A stretch of 46,475 nucleotides of DNA, from NCBI GenBank assembly GCA_003254885.1, contig QANT01004468.1, forward strand, positions 1 to 46,475, given 5' to 3'. The notes beneath the pieces are model-generated. The model had not been told where the DNA came from. It ran no database searches and worked only from the letters and a program-made list of their open reading frames with translations. The DNA is from Purshia tridentata (taxonomy: Eukaryota > Streptophyta > Magnoliopsida > Rosales > Rosaceae). Shown one piece after another: positions 1 to 12,756 of the stretch. The position numbers were made by a program, and so were the translations under genes. The stretch's first letter is position 1, and every line of letters starts with the position of its first letter.

Positions 1-108
1 ATCACTGTCTTAATTTATTCAAAATAAGATAATCACAGAGTATAACTCATATTCTTTATCCACGCGTATACCCCAAAAATTATTCACATTCTAATAACAA
101 GTACTCAC

Positions 109-3100
109 CAAATTACGGAATTTCAGAATGTAGAACATCTCAAGATATCGTCGGGTCTCACACCTTTCAAGCTTTGATACATACTTCCAGAAACCATAAA
201 CGCTAGCCAATGTCAGTAGCCTTTCAGAGTAAATCTTCCATGTATACCTACAACATTACAAAAGGTCTCTCTAAACTTCAAATAACACATGGTTAAAAAA
301 GTGCTATTCCATTAGTATATAAAGATTTACTAACCTTTCATAAATTCTTTTAAGGCCTCCATCTGAGATTGTATTCCAGTAGCTAGGATCCTCCTTGCAC
401 CGTTGAAAGAAATCTGCCATAAGTGCAGAAGCTTGTTCAGGGTGATAAGGATCGATATGAAATCCTGATATACCATGCTCAATAATCTCCGCAGGACCAC
501 CATGGCAAGTGGCAAATGTTGGCAGGCCACAAGTCATGGCCTCCACAACTGTGAGTCCAAAAGCTTCATAAAGTGCAGGCTGCAATTACAAATGAAACAA
601 AGTAAATTAGAGTACCCCAGGAAGTTTTATATGAAACAGAATGGACTGGCCCTATGTACCTGAACAAAAGCACCTCCTGTATCTGCTATGTAACGATATA
701 GCTCACCATTAAATGCTCGATTAAGTTGGGCTGATATCCATCGAAATTGACCATTTAAGTTGTACTCCCTTATAAGACTATGCATCTTCTCAATCTCTGC
801 AATCTCTTCTCTATCTTTTGACTTCTTCACATCATTGTAACCAGCCACCAAGACAAGGTTTACCAGATCCCTCAGTTTGGGATTCTTACCATAACACTCG
901 ACCAACCCAGTCATGTTTTTCACCTGGTCCAGTCTTGCCATGGAATATAATATGGGCTTTGACGGATCATTCAGAATACCACTGAACCAACAAAGAAGAA
1001 ATATCATATTGTCAAGTGACTGCTCCAAATAACATACATTGTCACATTTGATACACTATGAAGGAACTCACATGTGCTCTTCATTCTGCTCAGGATCATA
1101 TAGCAACTTTTCTATGGAACCATGTAGGGCTGTAAGTCTCTTTTGCTTCTCAGAGTAAGGGAAAAATATGCACATATCTGCTCCGGGTGACACGATATTG
1201 AATTTTGGATCAAAAACATCAATGCCATGAATGACTCGGTACAGCCCGGGAAGAGTGAAAGAGCTGTGGCTCTCATACTGACCGATAGTATTCTTCCTGA
1301 AAGAATGGATAAAAAAAGTTAAGCAAACAAGGAATTAACATCACTAAAATAAAGAACAAGGCAAAAATGAATATGGAGAAGCAATTGACTCCAATTTTCA
1401 AAAGCACTACTGATGCTTAAGTTAATTAACAAGGCTAATACCAGATTAAACTAAACACACTGAACCAGCAATGACTAATAATTGTTTCGATTAAAAAAAA
1501 CCAGAACATTCATCTATAACAATATTCCACAGCATAAGGAGACTTACGTTCCTGCAATCTCTTGGTATGTGCTGGTGATTATAAAATCTGCACTATTCAT
1601 GGCCATTAGGTCAGCTGTGAATTGACATGAGAAGTGGTATTTATCCTCAAACTTTTGCCAGTATATATCTGAATCTGGATATTTTGTTTTCTCCAACGCA
1701 TGCGCAATCGTGCACTGTACATGTCAAAGTTAAAATAGTCGGATAACATTCTCATTAGATAATATGATGAACTGGGCAGCTGCAGAAAATACTGGACCTG
1801 TGTAACTCCCATTTTGTAAGCCAACAAAGATGAAACAAGATTCCCATCACTGTAATTTCCGATAATAAAATCTGGATGTCCCTGTAACTCAGCAATAATT
1901 TCACTTGCAGCATCCTGATCACATGCAAAACAAAATTTGAAAAATCAAGTAAGAATTAGTAAATCAAAGCAATTTAACTCTATATCATTCTGAATATGCA
2001 ATCAGTGAACAAAGTCATGTGCTACTTCCATAATAAAGGAAGTATTTATAAAATAGGAAGTGACTAGTGGCAATGGAAGTGGCAGCAGTGGTATCACAGA
2101 GGGGTAGCAACCTATGGCGGTAATGCAGATGGACAGATATAAAGAAATAATCCAATTAAGATGGTGAAATGACAGCAAGCACTATTTTAGATCATTTCCA
2201 CATATTCTGTCAGTTTTGAAGCATCAAATTTAGGTCATTATTTTCAACGAGAAGAATAATTAGAGCTTTACATGTCAAAAAGAGTTTACCTCAGCAAAGG
2301 TCTCCAAATAAGGCCATACATCAAACCTTGATATCCATTTACGAAGAATCCCTTTCTCTGATCTAAAAGGAACTCGTAAAATATGTGTGTAGTCTGTTCC
2401 ACTGACTCTTTCCAGCCGCTGGTTGCATGTAGTTCCTTTTGCATCAGGTATTAGCCTGGTCACCTTGGAACACCAGCGAAAAACTCATTAGTTTTACACA
2501 GAGAAAGGCTACCATAAGGATTTGGCTAAAGACACTTACGATAAGGATTCTTGGAGTGAAATCTAATCCTTGTTTCTGAATTCTACTAAGCATTTCATTT
2601 TCGAGGGCACGCACTTGGTCCAGTATATAGACAACCTGCATATAAAATTATGTAAACAGTTCTCATTTTAACTGTTACAGTGATAGCTAACATGCTAAAG
2701 CTTATGCACAGAAGATTATGGAGTACTTAAAGTACATTTATAAAGATGAAATGAAGCAAAGAAGGAGAAAAAATGAGTATACGCAATTGCACTACCAGCG
2801 AAAAACTCATTAGTTTTACACAGAGAAAAGCTACCATAAGGATTTGGCTAAAGACACTTACGATAAGGATTCTTGGAGTGAAATCTAATCCTTGTTTCTG
2901 AATTCTACTAAGCATTTCATTTTCGAGGGCACGCACTTGGTCCAGTATATAGACAACCTGCATATAAAATTATATAAACAGTTCTCATTTTAACAGTTAC
3001 AGTGATAGCTAACATGCTAAAGCTTACGCACAGAAGATTATGGAGTACTTAAAGTACATTTATAAAGATGAAATGAAGCAAAAGAAGGAGAAAAAATGAG

Positions 3101-5060
3101 TATACGCAATTGCACCGTGAGGCCTGTTGGTCATTTAAAAAGAAAAAATAATACCTGCCCACCAGTGTCAGGTAAACCTATGACATTTTCTTGCCCAAAG
3201 TATCCATGTGGAGACAAAATGACAACATTAAACAACATTGGTACTCTCCCAAGGAATGTCTCCAATACAGAAGGATCAGGAGCCTGAAGAATATCTAGGA
3301 GAAGATGCATCATCTCCAGTACATGTGCTGCAGTGTCTCCCCAACCCCGCTCAAAGCCCAGTCTTTGTAATCTACATACAAGTCACAGTAAAAAAAAAAG
3401 CGGCATATGATCAGAAATTACAGTGTTCTAAATGTGCATCTATCTCCAGGAGGCAGTTGCAGAGGGAACATAGGTATTGATTAATATACATGTGCATAAC
3501 TGCATATGCATGCGTATAGCTATATAAGATTACACATATTCAAGCTCAGAGTAGGGTGTCTCAGGTGAAAGCTTAGAAAGATAATCCTCAGCCTTAGCCA
3601 AAGCTGACTGAAGCCTGGATATGCTCTGTATCCGATCATTTAACATCAACACCTACACAATATTGTTAATCAAATTAGCTAGCTCAAACACAGTCCTCAT
3701 AGAAACACAAACTGGTTTATTTGTAGGTTAAATTGTAAATTTTTTTGGGATGAAATAATAGATTAACACATACCATTAAAACCAAAAAGGTAAAGCAAAA
3801 CAAAGTGAAGAAAAATAGGCTAACTGTAAATTACAATATTTTTAATTTCTAAGGGTCACAATAGCACATAGATAATAATAGGAAAACTAAACTACTTATC
3901 AAAAGTAAAGAGAATTTTAACTGAAAAAATCCTCTATTAGGTAAGACTTGTCCAGCAAACTTACATTCCCTTTATGATTGTGAGCTCTAAGGAAATCAAG
4001 TATAGGCTCCAAAGAGTCTTTGTTACGGAACATATTTGAAGAAAGGTGGCGGTTGAGAAATTGAACCCCATTCCCAATTGATGAAGACTGGGTGGGGCGA
4101 GGAAAATTAGCATTGAATGGCTCGAAGTCGAGCTCAAGTACAAATTTGTTGTCAGACCTACTTCATGTACAGCAAAAAAATTATGTTATAGAAGAAAACT
4201 CATATGGGTATAAGTTCAGTAAAACGTTCCTTGACAGAAAAAATAAAATAAAATAAAATATACTTACTCCCCATCTACAAGTTCTTCCTTGAAGCTAAGA
4301 TATTCAGAAACACTCAATTGCTCCACACTGAGCTCATAGACATTAACACGAATGTATTCCCAAACACCCGGTCTTGGACGAACTGCTAGAACCACAAATG
4401 GAGGCAGAACAATGGCTTCCTACACCAGAATAATACACTACTGTTCATTGATGGTAACTGGTAAGCTAATTTTACATATTAAAATCCAAACAGGGAAAAA
4501 GGAAAATTGTACAATATCCCCGTACCAAATCAACTAATCAATACATAATGATTGAACATTGTAAGTTTGTAACAAAGTTGTTCACTATTTTCAGCGAGAA
4601 AATAATATCAAATAAAACAAACGATCTTGAAAGGAAATAGACCTGTGCTGATTTGAGGACTTCACTAAAAGGACCATCCCGGAACCTTTTTCTCGCTTCT
4701 TCATCATCGCCGATGGCATTATCGAGCTCATCGACCAGTTTATGAGGTTGCAATATCCCTTTTCCCTGAGCGACATACCTTCAAACCAAAAAGCAGGACA
4801 GGAAGATAGCAAAGACTCAGTAATTAATCCAACAACAACAGTGTTTTTCTCAGATTTTCTCGGGAAAAAGGGAGAGCAAACGTTAATAGAACCAAAAATT
4901 TAAAATAAAGAAAGAAAGAAAGGTTTGATGTGGAAGTGAGAAATTAAGCGAACCTGGAAAGAAGAGCAACGAGTTCGTTGCGATGCGCAGAGAGAGTGTC
5001 CTCAACGCGTTCTATGGCGCTCATCATTCGAGTTAGCTTAGGACCACCACGGTTGTCCAT
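109..5060 (-). CDS. SUS3: Sucrose synthase, SUS2/SUS3 type; last exon outside window
   Basis: Cytosolic enzyme that reversibly cleaves sucrose with UDP to UDP-glucose and fructose, feeding cell-wall and starch synthesis. Exons read on the minus strand: 5060-4954, 4778-4643, 4419-4268, 4157-3965, 3652-3534, 3371-3155, 2957-2862, 2635-2540, 2463-2290, 1914-1798, 1714-1548, 1296-1072, 981-660, 579-335, 247-109; the frame closes through all. The start [14 protein letters not shown] carries the LxRxxS phosphorylation context. The GGQ loop precedes [10 protein letters not shown], and the GT-B E-x7-E motif (EAFGLTVVE) is at 568-542. The protein would be 803 residues without one of two identical 96-bp exons, plus a short terminal exon left of base 109, matching the family size of about 810. 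Similarity to AtSUS3 is recalled, not searched. The duplicated exon (2862-2957 and 2540-2635) is the main oddity. Confidence 0.95.
2472..3115 (-). repeat. 322-bp tandem duplication containing a SUS exon
   Basis: Two direct copies, 2472-2793 and 2794-3115, differ at about five intronic positions (four substitutions and one single-base indel). Each contains the same 96-bp exon (2540-2635 and 2862-2957), identical in sequence, with an intact acceptor (TATATGCAG) and donor (GTAAGTGTC). The exon is phase 0-0 and encodes 32 residues starting [16 protein letters not shown]. The copies abut with no filler. Confidence 0.93.
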
Positions 5061-6981
5061 GTCGATTCAATTTTCAGTGTTTCTTGTTGTTCTTCTTCTT
5101 CTACAAGTCAGTCTTTTATGCTTATTACTCTGTTCCTGTACCTACAAGGCTACAAGTCTCGTCAAAGTTTTAAAAGCCAACTTTTGTGTACGTGAATTGT
5201 GTATATAATGGAGTTGATTAATGAAACTGTGGGGGAGATAATGACGAGTAAATTGGGCCCCACAAGTAATATATGCTTTGGTCGTTGTGACTGTACATAA
5301 TAAATAGGAAAATCTAAAATGTAGACATTGCTATCATCAAAATACAAAATAGATAAGACTGTTTTCCGGCGGCCCCAACTCTAACGCCGGTGACACTTAC
5401 CCAACTCGGTCTGCAAAAGAAATACAGTGGTTGTTGTTGTCACCCTGAGTAGGTTGAACTGGGTTCAGCGAGGAGGACAAACTTGATTCCACCTTAAACT
5501 TTGTGATATAGGGGTTGCATTTCCGGATTGGTTGTTCAGAGATTCTCCTGTGCTCTCTGCTTGTGTGTGTGCATGGAGGAGTGAATAACAGAAGGACGGC
5601 TGGTGACAGAGACAAACGGAGACGGTGGAAAGTCAGTCAAAAGGAGGCGGTTTAAGAGAGTGGTGGCCAACAGGAGCTGGGTAGGCGTGGCCGTCTTTGG
5701 CGGAGAGGCTGCCGGAAAAGATGGCAGAGGAGGAGGCTCATGGATTTTTTATTTTTTATTTTTAAATTATCTCTCATCATAATTAAGCACTTTTTTAAGA
5801 TATTAATTTTTAGATAATCGCTCATAGTTTTTGTTTGGCAGGAGATAGTAATTGACAATCGTTAATTACAATAACCACACATAATAGGTGTCAAGCTCTT
5901 AATAAATAAGGGTGAGCAAATTTTCTCTCAACTTTAAATGCTGTTGAAGTATAAAAGTCAAATATGGACACCTATTGACAATAGAATCTGCCTCAGTAAT
6001 GTTTTGGTCACAGTAATTAAAATGGGTGGTCTTAATTATTCAGCTATGCGAAAATGAGCATGTGAATTGGAGTTGGTTTTAATAAAAGCTCTTTCTTACA
6101 AAATTGGATTCGAACACTCTCCTCTTTAGTAATAAAAAATAAAAAATAAAAAAGATCATTGTTCCTATTTTCACCTAAAGATATTCCCTGGCTTTTTGTC
6201 ATCAAAGGTTGACAAAAATGCTATGCCACAAGCCACGTGAATTACGCAAAGCATGCCGAGAGCTTATATAAACATCATATCATCATAAACAAAATAACAT
6301 CTTTCCAAGAGAATGGCCTATACAGAGTCCAACTTGCTCGTAAACGTCTATAATAGCCCAAGATTAAGAGATATTCTGAAAAGACTCCACCGTTTTCCTT
6401 TAAAATCCAACAAAAAAAAAAAATTTCTTTTCAAATATTCCAATTTTATCCTTAAATAAGAAAATAAAAAAATAAAAATTGTAGGGTTTTTTGGAAAATA
6501 CAATAGGATAAGTTTAGAATTACCCCAAGATTAATTCACGGGAGGCCCGCAAATTGTGGTCTCAACTCTCAACAAAAGTTCTCATAAAAGCATTGAGTTT
6601 AGTAAATAGCAGGTGAATACTGTAATTGAAAATGTATGCGATGTTCATACTACAACCACCAAAAAAAAAAAAAAAATCAACATGAACTGGTAACGAGACG
6701 TATATACCACTCTTATATAGTTACATCTCAGATCTCTCCACCTGATTATTACTTTACAATAAACGAGGAAGCTATTACGCATCATTTCTATGCCTGAGGA
6801 AATTTACAAACTTTCTTACAGTCATTTAATTTCAGAACAGCTGATCAAAAAAAGAAAAAGAAAAAAGAATTACAATCAGAACAGAGAAATATCAAATGGA
6901 ATATATGTCGAGGAATCATAATCATATACGTGAATGGAATTAGACACAATGAAACTTGTAATGAGTTATCACACAACAAGC
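5061..6981. other. Intergenic: SUS promoter/leader and kinesin 3' flank
   Basis: Holds the SUS upstream region (pyrimidine-rich just above the ATG) and the 3' flank of the kinesin gene. Around 5360-5720 the DNA is more GC-rich with short open frames, but no recognisable protein was found. From about 5740 it is AT-rich with A runs near 6412 and 6660. No RNA gene or transposon with clear ends was recognised. Confidence 0.5.
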
Positions 6982-9900
6982 TTACACAAGAGACTTGAAA
7001 CTCTCTGTCCAACGATAAGATTTCCGCTTTGTGTCCCTGGGTGTGAATCTGAGGCCAAACATCTCCTTGAATGCTTGCTCTGGTTCTACTGAACCCACCA
7101 CCTTTGCAACCACAGTGGCACTCTCAGTGATATGGTCCAAGCTTTTTGTGTCACTCCACAGGCGGTTTGCCAATTGCCACCTCCTGTTCTTTGAGTTTAG
7201 CCCAATACCCCACTTTAGGTAGAGGTTGTTTCTTTCATTTACAGAGAGCCGGCTCTGCATTTGCTTGCTCAGCATGTGTCTCTCACGAGCTAAAGCCCTC
7301 ATGCTAAATATAGAACAAAACATGTTAACGTTCTCTCAATGCATAGAAGATGCCCAAATAAAATATGTAACGAATGAGAAGTGATCTCTGGCCAGACAGT
7401 CAATGTGAATTATTGATTTGATGGACAATTGTTTAAATTATGTGATGCTCAGTTGGAGAACATAAACATGCTAGATATCTAGCAAGAAAATATTCCTATA
7501 TAACCAACATGGCAATATCTACAACCTCCAAGGCAAAATCTGATAAGTTACCTTGAATGAGGTGTTAGAGTTTGACCATCTTCCAAAGTTTGATTGCCCC
7601 GAGAAAATGTGTCTTTGAGGAAGGACAATCTCCTGAGCTCAACCTCCATGTAAATAGAATCACTTGGATCACCTTTAAATAGTAGAAAGAAGTAAGTCCT
7701 GTGAACCAATGACACGTTGCAGGCATGCCAAAGTTCAATAATCTCTCTTTGCAGCCTTTGGAATTCTGAAGGCCACCTTGAAGGGCTTTCTACATCAATA
7801 GGAATTGGGTCCAAGCCAACGTCTTTTACATCCCTTACAGATGGTATGGGCCTTGAATCCGTCTCTGGTACCTGTCACGCAAGACAACCGTTGTTAGAAG
7901 TTATTATTAGTTAGATTACCTACAACTTCTCTTCTTTATTTTCTAAAGGTTAAATCTAAAGACAAAACGGAACAACTGGTTGTCCATCTTATTAAAATGC
8001 CTATTACTTCTTGCAATTCCTGCTAGAATTATGCACAAAGAAGACATTGCATAGATTTTCATTTTATTTTCAAAAGCGTACACAAAAAGAAGGGCCTAAC
8101 CATCTCACTAGGAACTTTTTCATCAATGCACCAATAAGATGAAAATAAGGGCCTTGCTTTTCCCATCATTACCCAATGCAGTCCATGATTTCATTAAATG
8201 GACCGTTAACTTAGTAACCAATACCAATGATTTTGGACTATTATAAAGTGGTGACAAATATAACACTCACTCACCATAGAATCAGCAGGTTCAGTATTGC
8301 ACGTCATTTCCTTCGTTCCTTTAACTAAAGCACTGCTTTCAGTACCCTTGTCCTCAGTTGTGGATTCAGTATCCTGTGCTTTACACTCTTCAAAAGCAGC
8401 ACTTCTTGCAGAAGCCTGAGACTCATTTCTTGATAACCTTTCAATCTCAGACCCATACTTCAATGAAGGAAGTTTCTTTCGGAAACTCTCAGGCCTTCCC
8501 GTAAAATATTTCTCAAACTCAATTGGAGGTGTGCTCTCATTCTTCTCTACCATCTCAAACCAACACGAAGACAAACTAGCCGTAAGACTTGCTTTACAAC
8601 TTTTACTCCTTCTTAACTTCAACACCGAGGGGCAAAACCTATCTTTCTCTGGAAACCATATTAGCCCAACTTTCTCTGGCAGCCATATTAGCCCATCTTT
8701 CTCTGGAAGCCATTGAGATGTCTTTTTGGGAGATGGAATTACAAAACCTGTTTGGTTCATTAGGGGTGACCCTGGTTCATGGTTCAATAGGGGTGACCCC
8801 GGCTCTTGATTTGTGTCATCTCCATTCTCAACCACTGTCAATCCTGAGGTAGCAGTGTTTGCTATAGGAGACGACATATTTGAGTTTTGGTATGTGTTTG
8901 CGCTTGACTCTGATGCATTGGACACTATACGTCCGTTTGTGCTTGACTCTGATGCATTTGACACTAAACGTCCGTTTGTGCTGGACTCTGAAGTCTTTGT
9001 CACTATGTATCTGTTTGTGCTTGACTCTAATGTATTTGGAACTATGTATCTGTTTGTGTTCGACTCTTCCATTTCAATGCATTGAACTTCCTTGCAAAGA
9101 TCTTCTGAACGTCCATCAGACTGTTCTTTGCTCTCCTCCTGATGCAAATTGGCATCAACAAAATTAGGTAGGGTAACTGACAACCGCTGAGAGGAGTCAG
9201 TGTGCAGGAAACTCTCATCGAAGTCAGGAAGTTGGTGTATAGTATCTTCAGAACTAGTCCTACTGTCTCCATCTGAATACTGAGATGTATCAAAAGACCT
9301 AACACTGTTGGCTCGGCGGTGAGGAAAACCCAGAACAGGTGCCCCTGATGTTTGATTTTCAAAGTCCCATGAATTTCGCACTCGTAATTTGGGGTAATAA
9401 CGTTCCAGATCCACCTACAGGAACATGAAAACAAACTGAACTTAGAGCAAATTGAAGTGAAATTGGATTCTACGGTTTATATTACTACAAAAACTGATAC
9501 CATTGATGGTTTATCTTCTCCAAGCACTCGTACTAGATCTTTAACCTGAGACTGAGCAACATCTCGTTGCAGAACCAGATCTGCTATCTCTTTCTTGAGC
9601 TGCATATTCAATAAACAAAACCAAAGATCCAGGTCTTTAGACAACAAGAAAGATGCTTCCTGAATCATGAATAGGAAAATTTGTACTATGTCCTCTTGCA
9701 TGTGAGAACCACGAAGGAAAAAAAAAAAAGCCATGGCTTGTAAAAAGTTAAGCACAATAAAGAAGTTATGATATTGCCACTTTAGAGGACTCGAGAATCA
9801 TGAAACAGAATAAAAGTAATTAACATAGATAAACCTGCTTGGTTGAATTGTGGATAGACCAATTGAAGAATAAATTTCACCTTGGTTTTCCATTATTAGC

Positions 9901-12756
9901 ATTTATAGTTTTATTCTTTCTAAATCCTTGGGTGATCTTTGCCATCGGTGTCTATTATGTGCTCTTTTGCTCTATTTTGGATATGCTGCACCATTATTGA
10001 TAACTTATATACATGGATACATTCACTAAACTGAACTTAAAAAGCATAAAAAAAAAATTAGAAGAATCAAGTAAGGAGAATAACATGACATTTTTCCATG
10101 CAAGAAACATAAACGAAAAATTTTCCTGTTAGCCCAAAGCTTGATATTATGAAAAGTATAGGGAAAATGAAGGTGTTGGGATAGGCCACAAATGTACTTT
10201 TAAGGATCTGATAGATACACAACTTTTATACTAGAAGCTTTTTAGTTACCTTTTCAATTTGACGGTCTTTTTCTCTTAGTAATGTAGACGAATCAGCTGA
10301 AACAGTTTTTGGTCCTGAACATCTCAACTCACTCTCTAATCTAGTCAATTCTCTTTGCAAATGTTTCACCAATGCTTTATCTGACATGACTACATTAACC
10401 TGTGCATTTGTCGCCACTTCTTTTGCACAACTTGCAAACAAGAGGGTATTTCTTGATTGCTCAACATGGCTATGTGCAGGACTCATGGTACAGATGATGG
10501 CAGTTCTTGCATTTCCTCCCAAGGAGGACTGCAGTATGCGGGTTAGCTTTGAATCTCTGTAAGGAACATGCCCATTTCTTCCCTTGCTGCATGAAAGCTC
10601 AGTAATGTGCAATCAGATACAATAATTCTTCTTATGCTAGAACTTCAATTGTTCAAACACTACTAGAAAGAATCAAAGAGAATAAAATATGAATAATTGA
10701 CACTACAATTGCACAAAGATTAGTAGAACAGGTTTCGACAAAGACTGTAACTGAGAAAATAAAAAATGCAAAACATGCTACACAAACTGACCTGAGCTTA
10801 CGGATAACAGTGCCCAGAGTTAGTAAACTGCGATTTATGTGGCAACCCTCTTTCAACCTTGTTCCAGCTGATAATGTCTGGGATGCACGCTCACTTCCTG
10901 CAAGATCGACAAAGTTCTGTACAAAAAGAATAATTGTATCATTATGTTATTATCCACTATTCTTTTAACCATAGTTTTTTTTTTTTTTTGTATTCAATTT
11001 TTAATAACAATAATTCTTACCACAATAGCTGTAAGGGAGCTTGACTTGTCATAGCCAAGAAACTCACGTGCTGAACTTTCTATTACCTGATAACCACAGC
11101 ATAATGTCCAAGGTAATTTAACATAATTGTTAAGGAAACAAAAATTTCTCGGCCAGAAAGAAAAAGTGACATCCACAATTTCAGTTTATTATAGAAAACA
11201 ACCAGTCATACCAATCTGAGGATCTGATGAGATCTGGAGCTTGCTTCATTTAGCGATGTTTCCCCGATCTGTCTTTGAGCTGCAAAAATGCATAAAGACA
11301 ATGTTTGAGTGTGCAACCATAGTCATCTATTGGAAGAAATGACTAGCTTAAGGCATCCTTACCTTCACAGACAGATAGAAGTTCTAGGAAATGATTCCAG
11401 TCTGTCAGAGTTTCCTCCGTGAGTCTCTCGACAGTTGTACCTCTCTATAAAAAGGTTAACAATCAGTACAAGAAACTTACATGTGGCAGTTCTTCAACAA
11501 ATTAAAAATGATATTTACCTCTGGATCATCCAGAAGTCTAAGTGGAGTGGTATCTGCACTAAGGAGGTCCCTGACAGCTTCGTTGTAGATCTCGATAGCA
11601 GAGAACTTTAAAACAAATTCTCTCTCCTTGTGCTACATATAATACAGATTATGTCATCAAAAAAAGAGATCCAAGGAACATAATGAAATGCAGAAACAAA
11701 AAGAAAGAAAGATTAGTAATAAGATATGTAAATTACCGTCTCTATGTAGTCATATATATCTGCAACAGTGTACTTTGTAATTCCATTCATGGTGTATGTT
11801 TTTCCACTGCTTGTTTGTCCATACGCAAAAATACTTGCTGAAAGCAGATCATCATAAAAAGGATGAATAGATATTGACATTGTTGAAGTTCAAGATAAGT
11901 TTACGAAATAAGAATAATGACAAAGGAAGGAAAAAGAACTGTATTTTACTCACTGTTTATACCACTGACGACTGATAGGGCAACTTTCTTGGCTCCTTCT
12001 TCATACACCCGCCTTGTGGAGCAATCAGTCCCAAATACTCTGTCTGGTACCAAGAACAGGAAAAGAGCACAGATTAGCAGAGTAAGCGCATTTAAAATCC
12101 AAATCCATGTGAGACACAATAGTAACAATAATATTGGGTATAGAAAGTGATTTACCAGCAAATACTTAAAGATACATATATCCAGTAAAATTCTTAAAGG
12201 AGTTATCAGTATTTATATAGTAGACCTTACTGAAAATAATCTCAAAAGAAAGGGGATAAAATCAGAATTTACATAGACACGATATTCAAAAAGAAAATAG
12301 ATTACTGAAATCACAAAGATTTCTGAAACTCCTAACAATGGAAACTAATGCAAGAAAAATGTTCCCCAAAACAGTATGATAGGGTCATATTGGGTCAAAT
12401 TTACAGCAATGTGGTGGCCTGGCCATGTGGCCATGTCAGCTATATCTCAAAATCGACAAAATTTGATGAATTTAAACAAAGAACTGGAATGCATTAACCA
12501 AAGAAAAACTCATTCTACAAAACTGCAATGTAAAAACTTCTTTACCAAATGTATAGGCAGTTGGGTACATGGAGCGCTCAGAAACTGAAAGGTTGTTCCT
12601 GTATATGATAGTGGTGTCATTAATGCACTCCCAATCCGAGACATCGTTTCTAGCAGTCTCCCTCTCATTCAAAGGCCGCAACCGAACTGAAACATATATT
12701 CTCTCCCTTTCGCCACCTGGCTCTTGCATTGGCTCCTCGCCTCCAATGGCCACCAT
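6982..12756 (-). CDS. KIN7: Kinesin-7 (NACK-like) motor protein with NACK_C tail
   Basis: Microtubule plus-end motor. Exons on minus: 12756-12546, 12043-11954, 11837-11737, 11632-11519, 11444-11363, 11279-11212, 11086-11021, 10916-10792, 10586-10250, 9599-9501, 9414-8275, 7871-7552, 7303-6982; the frame closes to 1024 residues. The motor has P-loop GQTSSGKT (about residues 107-114), switch I NEASSRSH (about 210-217) and switch II DLAGSE (about 248-253). A coiled-coil-like neck follows ([20 protein letters not shown]). The C-terminal 200 residues match the NACK_C/DUF3490 tail ([19 protein letters not shown] near the end). NACK-type kinesins act at the phragmoplast during cytokinesis; this one looks closer to the At3g51150/At4g38950 group than to NACK1 itself. 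The large exon 9414-8275 holds three in-frame minisatellites. A 5' leader exon near 13.8-14.0 kb is possible but not shown. Confidence 0.93.
8640..9070 (-). repeat. Three coding minisatellites in the kinesin tail
   Basis: Within the 1140-bp tail exon are three adjacent tandem arrays with different units. A 39-bp/13-residue array has about five copies ([17 protein letters not shown]) around 8870-9070. A degenerate array ([20 protein letters not shown]) lies around 8755-8815. A 27-bp/9-residue array has three copies ([13 protein letters not shown]) around 8640-8715. All unit lengths keep the reading frame. Confidence 0.85.

Noticed and set aside
2444..2963. Two separate small proteins starting [10 protein letters not shown]
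   Set aside because: They are the two copies of a sucrose synthase exon read through into flanking introns, not independent genes.
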